64,000 nt of DNA from Pseudonocardia hydrocarbonoxydans (GCF_006539565.1 NZ_BJNG01000015.1:62001-126000), one strand, 5' to 3'; counted from the stretch's first letter, positions 36,949 to 45,811 are shown. Translations and numbers: made by a program. Notes: generated from the sequence alone by a model not told the origin.

Positions 36949-38058
36949 TCAGGCCCCGGAGGAGAACCCGGAGAACAGCAGGACGGCCAGTCCCAGGCCG
37001 ACCAGCAGGTTCACCGCGGTGGCGCTCGCGAACACCCCGACCGGCCGCCAACCCGCGTCCTTGAGCGGGGCGACCCGGAACTCCAGCCCGATCGAGACGA
37101 ACGCCAGGATCAGGAAGATCGTCCGGAGGTCGTTCACCGTCGAGATGTAGGGCCGAGCCACGTCGGACCCGACCGCGCCGATGTAGATCGTCGCGATGAT
37201 CGACGCGGCCAGGAAGCCGAGCACGAACTTCGGGAACCGCTCCCACAGCTCGCGGGCCTTCGGGCGGGCCGAGTCGGCCGTGCGCTCGACGGAGAAGGCG
37301 AAGTAGGCCGTCAGCGCGACGGCCACGACGCCGAGCAGCGCGTTCTGCGTGGTCTTGACGATCGTGGCGATCTGCAGGGCCTCCTCGCCGACGATCGCCC
37401 CGGCCGCCGACACCGCGGCGGTGGTGTCGATGTTGCCGCCGATCCAGGCGCCGGCCACCGGGTTCTCCAGCCCGAGCCAGCCGACGGCCGCGGGCAGCAG
37501 GAAGATCGAGGGCAGTGCGAAGATGATCACCATGCTGGCCGTGTAGGCCAGCTGCTCCTTCTTCGCCTGCACCGCGCCCGCGGCCGCGATGGCCGCGCTC
37601 ACGCCGCAGATCGACACCGCCGACGCCAGCAGCGCGCGCAGCTTGTCGTCGAGGTCCAGGCGCCCGCCCAGCCACCACGTGAAGCCGAACACGACGCTGA
37701 TCAGCACCACGGCCTGCACGATCGCCGGCCCGGCCGCGCTGACGATCACCGCGAAGTTGATCGACGCGCCGAGCAGCACCAGGCCGGTCTTGATGAAGAA
37801 CTCGGTCCGGAAACCGCCCGCGAGCTTCTCGCGGACACCCAGCTGGGTCAGCACGACGTTGCCGAGCAGACCGAGCACGATCGCGTAGACGGGGTACTCG
37901 ATCGCGCCCGCGACCTCCCCGAACGCGGTCCCCTCCGTCAGGTCCGGGATGTTCTGCTCCAGGTACCGGACGATCGCGCCCAGCCCCACCACGACGGCGA
38001 CGCCGCCGACGGCCCAGCCGACGCCCGAGCGCCTTCCGGTCTGCTCCGTGGTGCTCAT
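36949..38058 (-). CDS. YeiH/UPF0324-type putative sulfate exporter
   Basis: 369 aa with about ten membrane segments. Conserved family stretches are KTGLVLLGASINFA, LLASAVSICGVSAAIAA, WIGGNIDTTAAVSAAG and TTQNALLGVVAVA. The family is annotated as putative sulfate exporter. Its ATG shares one base with the stop of a 46-aa membrane protein (TGATG), and a DLEPFWPSRR leader lies further upstream. Confidence 0.9.
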   Translation of the reverse strand: MSTTEQTGRRSGVGWAVGGVAVVVGLGAIVRYLEQNIPDLTEGTAFGEVAGAIEYPVYAIVLGLLGNVVLTQLGVREKLAGGFRTEFFIKTGLVLLGASINFAVIVSAAGPAIVQAVVLISVVFGFTWWLGGRLDLDDKLRALLASAVSICGVSAAIAAAGAVQAKKEQLAYTASMVIIFALPSIFLLPAAVGWLGLENPVAGAWIGGNIDTTAAVSAAGAIVGEEALQIATIVKTTQNALLGVVAVALTAYFAFSVERTADSARPKARELWERFPKFVLGFLAASIIATIYIGAVGSDVARPYISTVNDLRTIFLILAFVSIGLEFRVAPLKDAGWRPVGVFASATAVNLLVGLGLAVLLFSGFSSGA

Positions 38059-38198
38059 CAGGGCACCAGCCAGGCGGGGATCACGCCGGTCAGCACCAGC
38101 GCCAGGATGACCAGGCCGACGATCGTGGCCAGCCAGTCCTCGTTCAGCGCGGTCCGCCGCTGCGCGCGGACGCCGTCGTCAGGAGTCGCGTCGGTCAT
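38058..38198 (-). CDS. 46-aa single-pass membrane protein coupled to the exporter
   Basis: ATG at 38198 behind GGAGAGGTG. A short polar N-terminus (MTDATPDDGVRAQRRTALNE) is followed by one membrane helix (DWLATIVGLVILALVLTGVI) and PAWLVP. It is translationally coupled to the exporter by TGATG. Too short for routine gene calling. It is likely an accessory subunit of the exporter (inference). Confidence 0.8.
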   Translation of the reverse strand: MTDATPDDGVRAQRRTALNEDWLATIVGLVILALVLTGVIPAWLVP

Positions 38199-38346
38199 CG
38201 TCGATCACCTCTCCGGAGGTCGGGACGGGCCGGTCGGTCGTCGGCTCGCCGACGGTCTGCCGGCAGGCGAAGACGAGGAGAATGCGCATGAGGGGGGAAC
38301 TCCGGGACGGGAGTGACGACGAGGGCGGACCCGGGCGAACCGGTGG

Positions 38347-38421
38347 TCAGCGACAGAGCTCGTCGAACGCGTGCAGGCGACGGGAGGGCCAGAACGGCTC
38401 CAGGTCCCGACGCGGCGTCAT
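38347..38421 (-). CDS. Leader peptide of the sulfate-exporter operon (FWPSRR type)
   Basis: 24 codons from the ATG at 38421: MTPRRDLEPFWPSRR then LHAFDELCR-stop. The Cys codon is TGT, in TGTCGCTGA. It is nearly identical over its last 19 residues to the leaders at 41366 and 42699. The 46-aa membrane protein and exporter follow 148 nt downstream. Confidence 0.85.
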   Translation of the reverse strand: MTPRRDLEPFWPSRRLHAFDELCR

Positions 38422-38427
38422 CACCCC

Positions 38428-38456
38428 ATCGTGCGCGGTGGGTCCCGGCGGGACAA
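38428..38456 (-). promoter_or_regulatory. Promoter of the exporter leader
   Basis: TTGTCC (38451-38456), 17-nt spacer, CACGAT (38428-38433), then 6 nt to the ATG. GTCCC-GGC-GGGAC, a palindrome, overlaps the -35 and spacer (38442-38454). The same layout recurs at 41495 and 42825. Confidence 0.75.
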
Positions 38457-38498
38457 CCAGGTGTCCGCCCGCCGGGATCCGCACGGAATGTCCGGACC

Positions 38499-39389
38499 TC
38501 ATACCGGTGCGGCCAGGCCCCGGGTCTGCAGCACCCGGCGTTCCAGCGGTTTGAACACCAGCAGCTCGATGCCCACGCCCACGATCAGGATCAGCACGAT
38601 CGCCGAGATCACCCCGGCGATGTTGTTCACGTCGCTGCCCTGCTTGAGGTACGCGCCGAGACCGACGCCGAGCTGCGGGGACGTGGCGATGATCTCCGCG
38701 GCCATCAGCGAGCGCCAGGCGAACGCCCAGCCCTGCTTGCAGCCGGCCAGGTACCCGGGCAGGGCCGCGGGCAGCAGGATCAGCCGGGCCGAGGCGAGGC
38801 GGCCCGCGCCCATCACGTCGCCGACCCGGCCCAGGATCGGCGGCACCTGGTCGATGCCGGAGACCAGACCGTTGGCGATCGAGGGCACCGAGCCCAGGAG
38901 CACGACGAAGTAGATGGTGGCGTCGGTGAGCCCGAACCACAGCACGGCGGCCGGCACCCAGGCCACCGACGGCAGGCTCTGCATGCCCGAGAGCAGCGGC
39001 CCGATCGCGGTCCGCACGAACGCGACCTTGGCCACCAGCAGCCCGAGCGGGGTGGCGATGGCGACGGCGACGAGGAAGCCGACGACCGCCCGGCCGACCG
39101 AGGTCCAGGTGATCGACCAGATCGAGCCGTCGACGACGATCTCGCCGAACTGCTCGGCCACGGTGCCCGGGGCCGGGAGCTTGAACTCCGGGAACAGCGC
39201 CGAGGCCCACAGGGCCTGCCAGGCCACGATGACCACGACGAGGGTGAGCACCGGCGGCACCGTGGCACCCAGTGCCCGGCGCCACAGCGGCGTGCGGGTG
39301 ACGGTGGGGGTGTCGAGCGCGTCGAGCCCGGCGACCGCCGCGGCCGCGTCGCGGTCGACGACCCGGACGGTCTCAGGCGGCGCGGCCAT
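38499..39389 (-). CDS. ABC transporter permease (nitrate/sulfonate/taurine type)
   Basis: 296 aa with six membrane segments and the permease EAA loop region (VMGAGRLASARLILLPAALPGYLAG). It resembles SsuC/TauC. Its start overlaps the stop of the ATPase gene by 17 nt. Sulfonate or taurine uptake is inferred from the family, the sulfur-linked leader of the operon and the surrounding sulfur genes. Confidence 0.9.
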   Translation of the reverse strand: MAAPPETVRVVDRDAAAAVAGLDALDTPTVTRTPLWRRALGATVPPVLTLVVVIVAWQALWASALFPEFKLPAPGTVAEQFGEIVVDGSIWSITWTSVGRAVVGFLVAVAIATPLGLLVAKVAFVRTAIGPLLSGMQSLPSVAWVPAAVLWFGLTDATIYFVVLLGSVPSIANGLVSGIDQVPPILGRVGDVMGAGRLASARLILLPAALPGYLAGCKQGWAFAWRSLMAAEIIATSPQLGVGLGAYLKQGSDVNNIAGVISAIVLILIVGVGIELLVFKPLERRVLQTRGLAAPV

Positions 39390-40176
39390 GGGTCGAGATC
39401 ACCTCCCGCAGGTGGTCGGTGATCTCGCCGGTGAGCGCGCGGCGGTCGGCCGTGCCGGTGAGGTCCCACTCCCGCACGACGGTGCCCGGGCGCGAGGACA
39501 GCAGCACCACGCGCTGCCCCAGCCGCACCGCCTCCCGCACGTCGTGGGTGACGAAGACGACCGCGGTCCCGGTGGCCCGCCACACCCGCTCCAGCTCGCC
39601 CTGCAGGACGTCGCGGGTGATCGCGTCGAGCGCGGCGAACGGCTCGTCCATCAGCATCAGCCGCCCGCCCTTCTCGGCGTCGCCCGAGGTGGTGTCGACC
39701 GTCGTGGCCGCCAGCGCCCGGGCCAACGCCACGCGCTGGCGCATGCCGCCGGACAGCTCGTGCGGGCGCTTGCGCGCCTGGCCGTCGAGCCGGACCAGCT
39801 CCAGCAGCTCGTTCGCGGTGCCGCGGCGGTTCGACCGGCCCACCCCGGCCAGCCGCAGCGGCAGCTCGACGTTGCGCACGGCGGTGAGCCACGGCAGCAG
39901 CGCGGGCTCCTGGAACATCACCGCCGGCCGGTCCGTCGCGACGTCCACCGTGCCGCGGGTGGGTCGGTCCAGCCCGGCGAGCAGGTTGAGCAGGGTCGTC
40001 TTGCCGCAGCCCGACGCCCCCAGCAGGCAGACGAACTCGCCCGGCTCGACCCGCAGGTCGACGCCGGTGAGCGCGGTGACGGCGCCCGCGCCGGTCCCGA
40101 AGACCTTCGCGACCCCGGTGAGCTGCGCGGCGGGCCGGGTGGGTGCTACCTGGGTGCGGTCCAGCGTGGCGGTCAT
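39373..40176 (-). CDS. ABC transporter ATP-binding protein (sulfonate type)
   Basis: 267 aa. Walker A GASGCGKTT, Q-loop MFQEPALLPW, signature LSGGMRQR, Walker B LMLMDEPFAALD and H-loop FVTHDVREA are all intact. It resembles SsuB/TauB. An unusual insert (ATTVDTTSGDAEKGGR) sits between the signature and Walker B. ATG at 40176 with GGAGG 8 nt upstream. Confidence 0.92.
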   Translation of the reverse strand: MTATLDRTQVAPTRPAAQLTGVAKVFGTGAGAVTALTGVDLRVEPGEFVCLLGASGCGKTTLLNLLAGLDRPTRGTVDVATDRPAVMFQEPALLPWLTAVRNVELPLRLAGVGRSNRRGTANELLELVRLDGQARKRPHELSGGMRQRVALARALAATTVDTTSGDAEKGGRLMLMDEPFAALDAITRDVLQGELERVWRATGTAVVFVTHDVREAVRLGQRVVLLSSRPGTVVREWDLTGTADRRALTGEITDHLREVISTHGRAA

Positions 40177-40208
40177 CGTCGTCCTCCGGTGGTGAGATGT
40201 GCCGGGCG

Positions 40209-41258
40209 TCAGGATGCGGCGACGGCCGGTTGCCCCGCCGCCTCCAGCTCGGCGTTGAGCGGGCCCACGTCGATGAACCCGGTCAGGTCGGTCAGCTCGT
40301 CGGTGATGCCGGCGGTCACGCTGTCCTGCGCGAGCTGCGGGAACGTCGCGGCCAGCGGGTCGGTGGAGAAGGAGAGCTCGCCGAACGCGCGCTCGATCAC
40401 CGGGTCGGTGAGCCGGTTGCCGGTGATCTCCTCGATCCCGTCGTTGACGATGGTCCGCGCGCGCACCGGGTCGGTGGTGGCGAGCTCGGTGGCGGCGATG
40501 TGCCCGCGGATCAGGGCGCGGACGGTGTCCGGGTAGGCCTGCAGGAACTCGGTGGACACCAGCAGCACGGTGGTGGGGAAGTTCCCGCCGTCCCACAGCT
40601 CCCGCTCGTCGAGCAGCACGCTCGCGCCCGCGTCGAGGACCAGCCGCGAGCTCCACGGCTCGGGCAGCCACGCGGCCTGCACCTCGCCCGCCCGGAACGC
40701 GTCGAGCGTGCGCGGGTTCTCCAGGTTGGCGATCTGCACGTCGGTGCCGACCGCCAGGCCCTGCTCGTCGAGCCACACCTTGAGCGCGATGTCCTGGGTG
40801 TTGCCCAGCTGCGGGGTGGCGATGGTGGTGCCGCGCAGCTGCTCGGGCGAGGTGATGTCCGGGCGGACGACGAGCTGCGCCCCGCCGTCGGTGGCCCCGG
40901 CGACCAGGCGCACCGCGGCGCCGTCGGACTGGGCGAACGCGTTGATCGCGGGCCCGGAGCCGATGTAGGTGGCGTCGAGCGAGCCGCCGAACAGCGCGTT
41001 GACGGCCTCGCCGCCGGCGTTGAAGTTCTGGACGGTCAGCGTGGTGTCGCCGAGCTCCTGCGTGAACAGGCCCTCCGTGTCGCCGATGATCGCGGCGGCG
41101 TGGGTGACGTTGGGGAAGTAGCCCAGCCGCAGCTCCGCGGCGGTGCCCCCGGCGGCCGGTGCGGCCGCGGTGTCGGGTGCGGGCTCGGCGCGGGAGCAGC
41201 CGGCGAGGGCGAGTGCGGCGGTCAGGGCGACGATCAGCGAACGGGTCCGGCGGGACAT
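40209..41258 (-). CDS. ABC transporter substrate-binding lipoprotein (sulfonate type)
   Basis: 349 aa. Lipoprotein signal ending LALAGCS (Cys about residue 21). The mature protein shows the SsuA/TauA-like pattern LRLGYFPNVTHAAAI, ALFGGSLDATYIGSGPAINA and AWLPEPWSSRL. It is the first structural gene of the three-gene transporter operon and is preceded by an FWPSRR leader peptide. Confidence 0.92.
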   Translation of the reverse strand: MSRRTRSLIVALTAALALAGCSRAEPAPDTAAAPAAGGTAAELRLGYFPNVTHAAAIIGDTEGLFTQELGDTTLTVQNFNAGGEAVNALFGGSLDATYIGSGPAINAFAQSDGAAVRLVAGATDGGAQLVVRPDITSPEQLRGTTIATPQLGNTQDIALKVWLDEQGLAVGTDVQIANLENPRTLDAFRAGEVQAAWLPEPWSSRLVLDAGASVLLDERELWDGGNFPTTVLLVSTEFLQAYPDTVRALIRGHIAATELATTDPVRARTIVNDGIEEITGNRLTDPVIERAFGELSFSTDPLAATFPQLAQDSVTAGITDELTDLTGFIDVGPLNAELEAAGQPAVAAS

Positions 41259-41365
41259 CGGGGTGGTCTCTCTTTCGGGTGGCGCGGCAGGCCGACGGGA
41301 GCGGCGCGCGCCGGGACGAGGGGGGTGCGGACGCGACGGGGTCCGCGAGGGGGTGGGTCAGGTAC

Positions 41366-41488
41366 TCAGCGACAGAACTCGTCGAACGCGTGGCCGCGCC
41401 GGGACGGCCAGAAGCGTTCGAGGTCGGTGGCGAGCGGGGACGCCGGAACCGCGGACCTGTGCGTCACGCACGGCGGGGTCGGCATCAC
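41366..41488 (-). CDS. Leader peptide of the sulfonate-type ABC operon (FWPSRR type)
   Basis: 40 codons from a GTG at 41488 (ATG at 41485 also in frame). The variable N-terminal part includes an extra Cys (TPPCVTH). The conserved part is TDLERFWPSRR then GHAFDEFCR-stop, with TGT in TGTCGCTGA. The substrate-binding protein starts 107 nt downstream; a CCCCCTC segment follows the leader stop. Confidence 0.85.
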   Translation of the reverse strand: MMPTPPCVTHRSAVPASPLATDLERFWPSRRGHAFDEFCR

Positions 41489-41494
41489 CACCCC

Positions 41495-41523
41495 ATCGTG
41501 AGCGGTGTGCACACCCGGTACAA
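41495..41523 (-). promoter_or_regulatory. Promoter of the ABC-operon leader
   Basis: TTGTAC (41518-41523), 17-nt spacer, CACGAT (41495-41500), then 6 nt to the GTG. The spacer contains a perfect 12-bp palindrome GGTGTGCACACC (41504-41515). Confidence 0.75.
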
Positions 41524-41717
41524 GGGAGGCATCCGGCATGCAGGACGCGCCCGGACCTGTCCGGTCAATAGCCGTCACGGCCGCGCGCAGACCGTTGACC
41601 TGCGACGATGACAGAGGATGCCGGCGGACCGGGTAGGCCGGGGCGCTGAACGGCCCAACGCCTCGGCACGCCGGCGTCCGGACGTGACCGAGCCCACCGT
41701 CCGGGTGACGGGAGGGG

Positions 41718-42626
41718 TCAGACGTGCTGCGGGACGTCGAGCGCGTCGGCGTCGGCGGCGGCCCGGCGCGTGGCGCGCAGCCGGCGCGCCGCCATGACCA
41801 CCAGCGCCACCGACGCCACCGCGACCACGACGTGCGCCACGGGCACGGCCACCCCGTCGACCCCGGCGGAGCCCAGCACGATGCGCAGGTTGGACAGCAC
41901 GATCAGCCCGCCCACCGCGACGCCGAGCACGGTGGCGGGCAGGCGGGTGACCAGCCACGCCGCGACCGGGGCCGCGAGGACGCCGCCGACGAGCAGCCCG
42001 GCGACGGCGAGCCAGTCGATCCCGGCGTGGCCCAGCCCGATGACGAACCCGGCCGAGGCCGCGACTGTCACCAGGAACTCCGAGGCGCTGACCGAGCCAA
42101 TGACGGTGCGCGGCGCGGTGCGCCCTGCGGTGAGCAGCGTGGACGTGGCGACCGGGCCCCACCCGCCGCCACCGGTGGCGTCGACGAACCCGCCGACGAG
42201 CCCGACCGGGACCAGGAAGCGCCGGCCGTGCGGCGAGACGCGGGCCACGGACTCGCGCGGCGGCCGGACCGAGTACTTGACCAGGATGAACACGCCGATC
42301 CCGATCAGCAGCGCGGCCATCAGCGGCGCGGAGGCCTCGGTGGACAGCCACGACAGCAGCAGCGCCCCGACCAGCGCCCCGAACGCACCGGGCACGCCCA
42401 GGCGCAGGACGAGCTTCGGGTCGATGTTGTCGAAGCGCCAGTGCGCGTAACCCGACGCCAGCGCCGTGCCGATCTTCGCGAAGTGCACCGACGCGCTGGC
42501 CGCGGCGGGGGTGAGCCCGGCGAGCAGCAGCAGCGTGGTCGAGGTGACCCCGTAGCCCATGCCGAGGGCGCCGTCGACGAGCTGGGCGCCGAAACCGGCG
42601 AGGGCGAGCAGGACGAGCATGGTCAC
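41718..42626 (-). CDS. TauE/SafE-family sulfite/sulfonate exporter
   Basis: 302 aa with about eight membrane segments and the two TauE/SafE repeats (GAQLVDGALGMGYGVTSTTLL; GLVGGFVDATGGGGWGPVATSTLL). The family exports sulfite, sulfoacetate or related organosulfur anions. GTG at 42626 with GGAG 8 nt upstream. An FWPSRR leader precedes it. Confidence 0.92.
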   Translation of the reverse strand: MTMLVLLALAGFGAQLVDGALGMGYGVTSTTLLLLAGLTPAAASASVHFAKIGTALASGYAHWRFDNIDPKLVLRLGVPGAFGALVGALLLSWLSTEASAPLMAALLIGIGVFILVKYSVRPPRESVARVSPHGRRFLVPVGLVGGFVDATGGGGWGPVATSTLLTAGRTAPRTVIGSVSASEFLVTVAASAGFVIGLGHAGIDWLAVAGLLVGGVLAAPVAAWLVTRLPATVLGVAVGGLIVLSNLRIVLGSAGVDGVAVPVAHVVVAVASVALVVMAARRLRATRRAAADADALDVPQHV

Positions 42627-42698
42627 GACGGGACTCCAGGGGCGAGCGCGGGCCCGGGCGGCGACCGGCCGGGCGACGGGATCAGCGGGGGAGAACGG

Positions 42699-42818
42699 TC
42701 AGCGACAGAACTCGTCGTAGGCGTGGCCGCGGCGCGAGGGCCAGAACTCCTCGAGATCGGGGCGCAGGCCACCGGTCGCGTCGACCGGACGCGCGATCTC
42801 GTACCCGGCCGTCGTCAC
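42699..42818 (-). CDS. Leader peptide of the TauE/SafE gene (FWPSRR type)
   Basis: 39 codons from the GTG at 42818. Variable start VTTAGYEIARPVDAT, then RPDLEEFWPSRR and GHAYDEFCR-stop, with TGT in TGTCGCTGA. TTCTCCCCC lies right after the stop and is complementary to the TauE Shine-Dalgarno. TauE starts 72 nt downstream. Confidence 0.85.
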   Translation of the reverse strand: MTTAGYEIARPVDATGGLRPDLEEFWPSRRGHAYDEFCR

Positions 42819-42824
42819 GCCCCC

Positions 42825-42853
42825 ATCGTCCGGACTCATCCGGTGGACGACAA
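42825..42853 (-). promoter_or_regulatory. Promoter of the TauE/SafE leader
   Basis: TTGTCG (42848-42853), 17-nt spacer, GACGAT (42825-42830), then 6 nt to the GTG. The -35 lies inside the 3' end of the chelatase gene. CCGGA-n4-TCCGG (42830-42843) lies in the spacer. Confidence 0.75.
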
Positions 42854-43615
42854 CCGGACGTCCGCAGATCGGGAAACCGCGCAAATGTCCGTACCGGCGA
42901 CCGCGTCGTAGCGGGCCAGGACGGTGGCGGCCACCCCGGTGTCCGCGCCCAGCGGTGCGGCGACCACCGCGCCCGCGGCGCGGGCGTCACGGGCGATCCG
43001 GTCCGGCAGCAGGCCCGGCGCGAGGATCCACGGCGCCACCGCGACCCGGCGCGCGCCGGCCGCTCGCAGGGTGGCGACGGCCTCGGGCACGGTGGGCCCG
43101 GCCGCGGTGGCGAACGCGGCGCACGCCCCCGCCCAGCCGGACCGGGCGGCCCAGCCCGCGGCGATCCGCTGCACGGCCGCGTTGGCGGGCGCGTGCGACG
43201 AGCCGATCGCGGCCACCACGACGCCGAGGCCGGGGTCGTCGAGCGGGCCGGCGACGGCGGCCAGGCGGCGCAGCGCCGCGTCCTCCAGCCGGGGATGGCC
43301 GCCCAGCACCGCGGCGGTGCGGATGGCGAGGCCGGGATGGCGTTGGGCGGCCTGAACGACGGCGCCCGGGACGTCGACGCGGGCGTGGAAGGCGTGGCCG
43401 AGCAGCAGCGGCACCACGACGGCGCGGTCGTGCGTGGCGTCGACGGCGGCCAGGACGTCGGGCAGCCGCGGGGCGGACAGGTCCAGGAAGGCCACCCGCA
43501 CGTCGAGGCCGGGACGCAGCCGGCGCACGAGGTCCATCAGCGCCGTCACGGTCGCCGCGGACCGCGGGTCCCGGCTCCCGTGGGCGACGGCGACGAGTGC
43601 GGGGCCCGCGGACAC
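42836..43615 (-). CDS. CbiX/SirB-like sirohydrochlorin chelatase
   Basis: 259 aa. Metal-binding His residues are in VAHGSRDPRS and LLLGHAFHARVDV, the two-site pattern of CbiX/SirB. Here it probably inserts iron into sirohydrochlorin to make the siroheme of the sulfite reductase encoded first in the operon. GTG at 43615, 3 nt after cysN. Confidence 0.88.
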   Translation of the reverse strand: MSAGPALVAVAHGSRDPRSAATVTALMDLVRRLRPGLDVRVAFLDLSAPRLPDVLAAVDATHDRAVVVPLLLGHAFHARVDVPGAVVQAAQRHPGLAIRTAAVLGGHPRLEDAALRRLAAVAGPLDDPGLGVVVAAIGSSHAPANAAVQRIAAGWAARSGWAGACAAFATAAGPTVPEAVATLRAAGARRVAVAPWILAPGLLPDRIARDARAAGAVVAAPLGADTGVAATVLARYDAVAGTDICAVSRSADVRLSSTG

Positions 43616-43618
43616 CGG

Positions 43619-44908
43619 TCAGCCGGCCAGCGTGAGCGGCGTGCCGACCAGGCCCGCCGCCAGGGTGTTGCCGGTGGGCGGGTCGATGAGCAGGAAGCTG
43701 CCGGTGGCGCGGATGTCGGCGTAGTCGTCGACCGGCAGCGGGTCGGCGGTGCGCAGCGACACCCGGGCGATGTCGTTGATCGCCAGCTGCTCGGGGGCGT
43801 CGGCCCAGGACACCGTGTCGGTGTCGAGCCGGTCGCCCAGCACCCCGACGATCACCTGCGTGGTGCGCGCCCCGTGCTTGAGCAGCAGCCGCGCCCCGGG
43901 GCGCAGCGCCTTGTCCGAGAGCCAGCACAGCGTGGCGTCCAGCTCGTTCGTGACGCGCGGCGGCGTGCCCGCCGCGGCCAGGACGTCGCCGCGGGCGATG
44001 TCGATGTCGTCGGCCAGCCGGATCGTGACGCTGCGCCCGGCGCCCGCCTGCTCCAGCGGGCCGTCGGCGGTGTCGACGCCGGTGACCGTGGTGCGGGTGC
44101 CGCCGGGCAGGACGACGACCTCGTCGCCGGGGCGCACGGTGCCCGAGGCGACCTGGCCCGCGTAGCCGCGGTAGTCGCTCGCGTGCTCGCGGATGACGTA
44201 CTGCACCGGCATCCGGAACGGCGCGTCCGCCTCCGGCGGGGTGACCGGCACCGACTCCAGGTGCCCGAGCAGCGTCGGCCCGTCGTACCAGGGGGTGTGC
44301 GCGGAGCGCTCGACGACGTTGTCGCCGACGAGGGCGGAGACCGGGATCGTCACGACGGACTCGAAGCCCAGCGAACGGGCGAGCTCGGCGAAGTCCTTGC
44401 CGATCGCGGTGAGCACGGCCTCGTCGTAGCCCACGAGGTCGATCTTGTTGATGCACAGCACCAGCCGCGGCACGCGCAGCAGCGCGAGCACCGCCGCGTG
44501 CCGGCGGGTCTGCTCGACCACCCCGTGCCGGGCGTCGACCAGCAGCACGGCCAGCTCGGCGGTGGACGCGCCGGTGACGGTGTTGCGCGTGTACTGCACG
44601 TGGCCGGGGGTGTCGGCCAGCACGAACTCGCGCGTGGGCGTGGAGAAGTAGCGGTAGGCCACGTCGATGGTGATGCCCTGCTCGCGCTCGGCGCGCAGGC
44701 CGTCGACCAGCAGCGACAGGTCGGGCGTGGCCAGGCCCCGGTCGACCGAGGCGCGCTGCACGGCCTCGATCTGGTCGGCCAGCACCGACTTGGTGTCGTA
44801 GAGCAGGCGCCCGACGAGGGTGGACTTGCCGTCGTCGACGGAGCCCGCCGTGGCGAACCGCAGCAGCGCGACCTGCTTGCAGGGTCGCGCCGTCGATTGA
44901 GTCTTCAC
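43619..44908 (-). CDS. cysN: Sulfate adenylyltransferase GTPase subunit
   Basis: 429 aa. EF-Tu-like GTPase with G1 GSVDDGKST, G3 DTPGH and G4 NKID. It drives ATP sulfurylase with CysD, activating sulfate to APS. There is no fused CysC (APS kinase) domain, unlike mycobacterial CysNC, which fits a pathway reducing APS directly through CysH. GTG start abuts the cysD stop. Confidence 0.95.
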   Translation of the reverse strand: MKTQSTARPCKQVALLRFATAGSVDDGKSTLVGRLLYDTKSVLADQIEAVQRASVDRGLATPDLSLLVDGLRAEREQGITIDVAYRYFSTPTREFVLADTPGHVQYTRNTVTGASTAELAVLLVDARHGVVEQTRRHAAVLALLRVPRLVLCINKIDLVGYDEAVLTAIGKDFAELARSLGFESVVTIPVSALVGDNVVERSAHTPWYDGPTLLGHLESVPVTPPEADAPFRMPVQYVIREHASDYRGYAGQVASGTVRPGDEVVVLPGGTRTTVTGVDTADGPLEQAGAGRSVTIRLADDIDIARGDVLAAAGTPPRVTNELDATLCWLSDKALRPGARLLLKHGARTTQVIVGVLGDRLDTDTVSWADAPEQLAINDIARVSLRTADPLPVDDYADIRATGSFLLIDPPTGNTLAAGLVGTPLTLAG

Positions 44909-45811
44909 TTAGAAATACCCCTCGCGCTTGCGGTCTTCCATGGCGGCCTCGGAGAGGCGGTCGTCGGCGCGGGTGGCCCCGCGCTCGGTGAGTCGCGACG
45001 CCGTGACCTCGGCGATGATCTCGTCGAGCGTGGTGGCGGTGGACTCGACGGCGCCGGTGCACGAGCCGTCGCCGACGGTGCGGTAGCGGACCGTCCGCTC
45101 CTCGAGCACCTCCGTGCCGCGGGGGCCGCCCCACGGCCCCTCGGCCAGCCACATCCCGTCGCGGCGGAACACCTCGCGCCGGTGGGAGTAGTAGATCGAC
45201 GGCAGCTCGATGCGCTCGCGCTGGATGTAGCGCCAGACGTCGAGCTCGGTCCAGTTGGAGATCGGGAACACCCGGACGTGCTCGCCGGGGGCGTGCCGGC
45301 CGTTGTAGAGGTTCCACAGCTCCGGGCGCTGGCTGCGGGGGTCCCAGCGGCCGAAGCCGTCGCGCAGGGACATGATCCGTTCCTTGGCCCGGGCTCGTTC
45401 CTCGTCACGGCGGCCGCCGCCGAAGACCGCGTCGTGGCGCTTCTCGACGATCGTGTCGAGCAGCGGCACGGTCTGCAGCGGGTTGCGGGTGCCGTCGGGG
45501 CGCTCGGTGAGGCGGCCGTCGTCGATCCAGTCCTGGACGTGCGCCACCTCCAGCCGCAGCCCCTTCTCGGCGACGATCCGGTCGCGGAACTCGATGACCT
45601 CGGCGTAGTTGTGCCCGGTGTCGACGTGCAGCAGCGGGAACGGCACCGGCGCGGGCGCGAAGGCCTTGACCGCCAGGTGTACCAGCAGCGTGGAGTCCTT
45701 GCCGCCGGAGAACAGGATCACCGGGCGGTCGAACTCGCCCGCGACCTCGCGGAAGATGTGGATCGCCTCGGACTCGAGGGCGTCCAGGGCGTCCAGCACG
45801 GGGGTCGTCAT
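44909..45811 (-). CDS. cysD: Sulfate adenylyltransferase subunit 2
   Basis: 300 aa. PP-loop ATP sulfurylase with LFSGGKDSTLL, the loops HVDTGHNYAEVIEFRD and FGGGRRDEERARAKER, and the C-terminal EDRKREGYF typical of CysD. ATG overlaps the cysH stop (ATGA). Confidence 0.96.
   Translation of the reverse strand: MTTPVLDALDALESEAIHIFREVAGEFDRPVILFSGGKDSTLLVHLAVKAFAPAPVPFPLLHVDTGHNYAEVIEFRDRIVAEKGLRLEVAHVQDWIDDGRLTERPDGTRNPLQTVPLLDTIVEKRHDAVFGGGRRDEERARAKERIMSLRDGFGRWDPRSQRPELWNLYNGRHAPGEHVRVFPISNWTELDVWRYIQRERIELPSIYYSHRREVFRRDGMWLAEGPWGGPRGTEVLEERTVRYRTVGDGSCTGAVESTATTLDEIIAEVTASRLTERGATRADDRLSEAAMEDRKREGYF

Noticed and set aside
38181-38289. A short frame on the minus strand (MRILLVFACRQT...) between the exporter leader and the 46-aa gene, also containing ACR
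   Set aside because: It has no Shine-Dalgarno, no -10 at the right spacing, lacks both leader motifs and overlaps the well-supported 46-aa gene in another frame.
43619-44908. A CysC (APS kinase) domain fused to CysN, as in mycobacteria
   Set aside because: The protein ends after the EF-Tu-like domains at 429 aa; no second P-loop domain follows.
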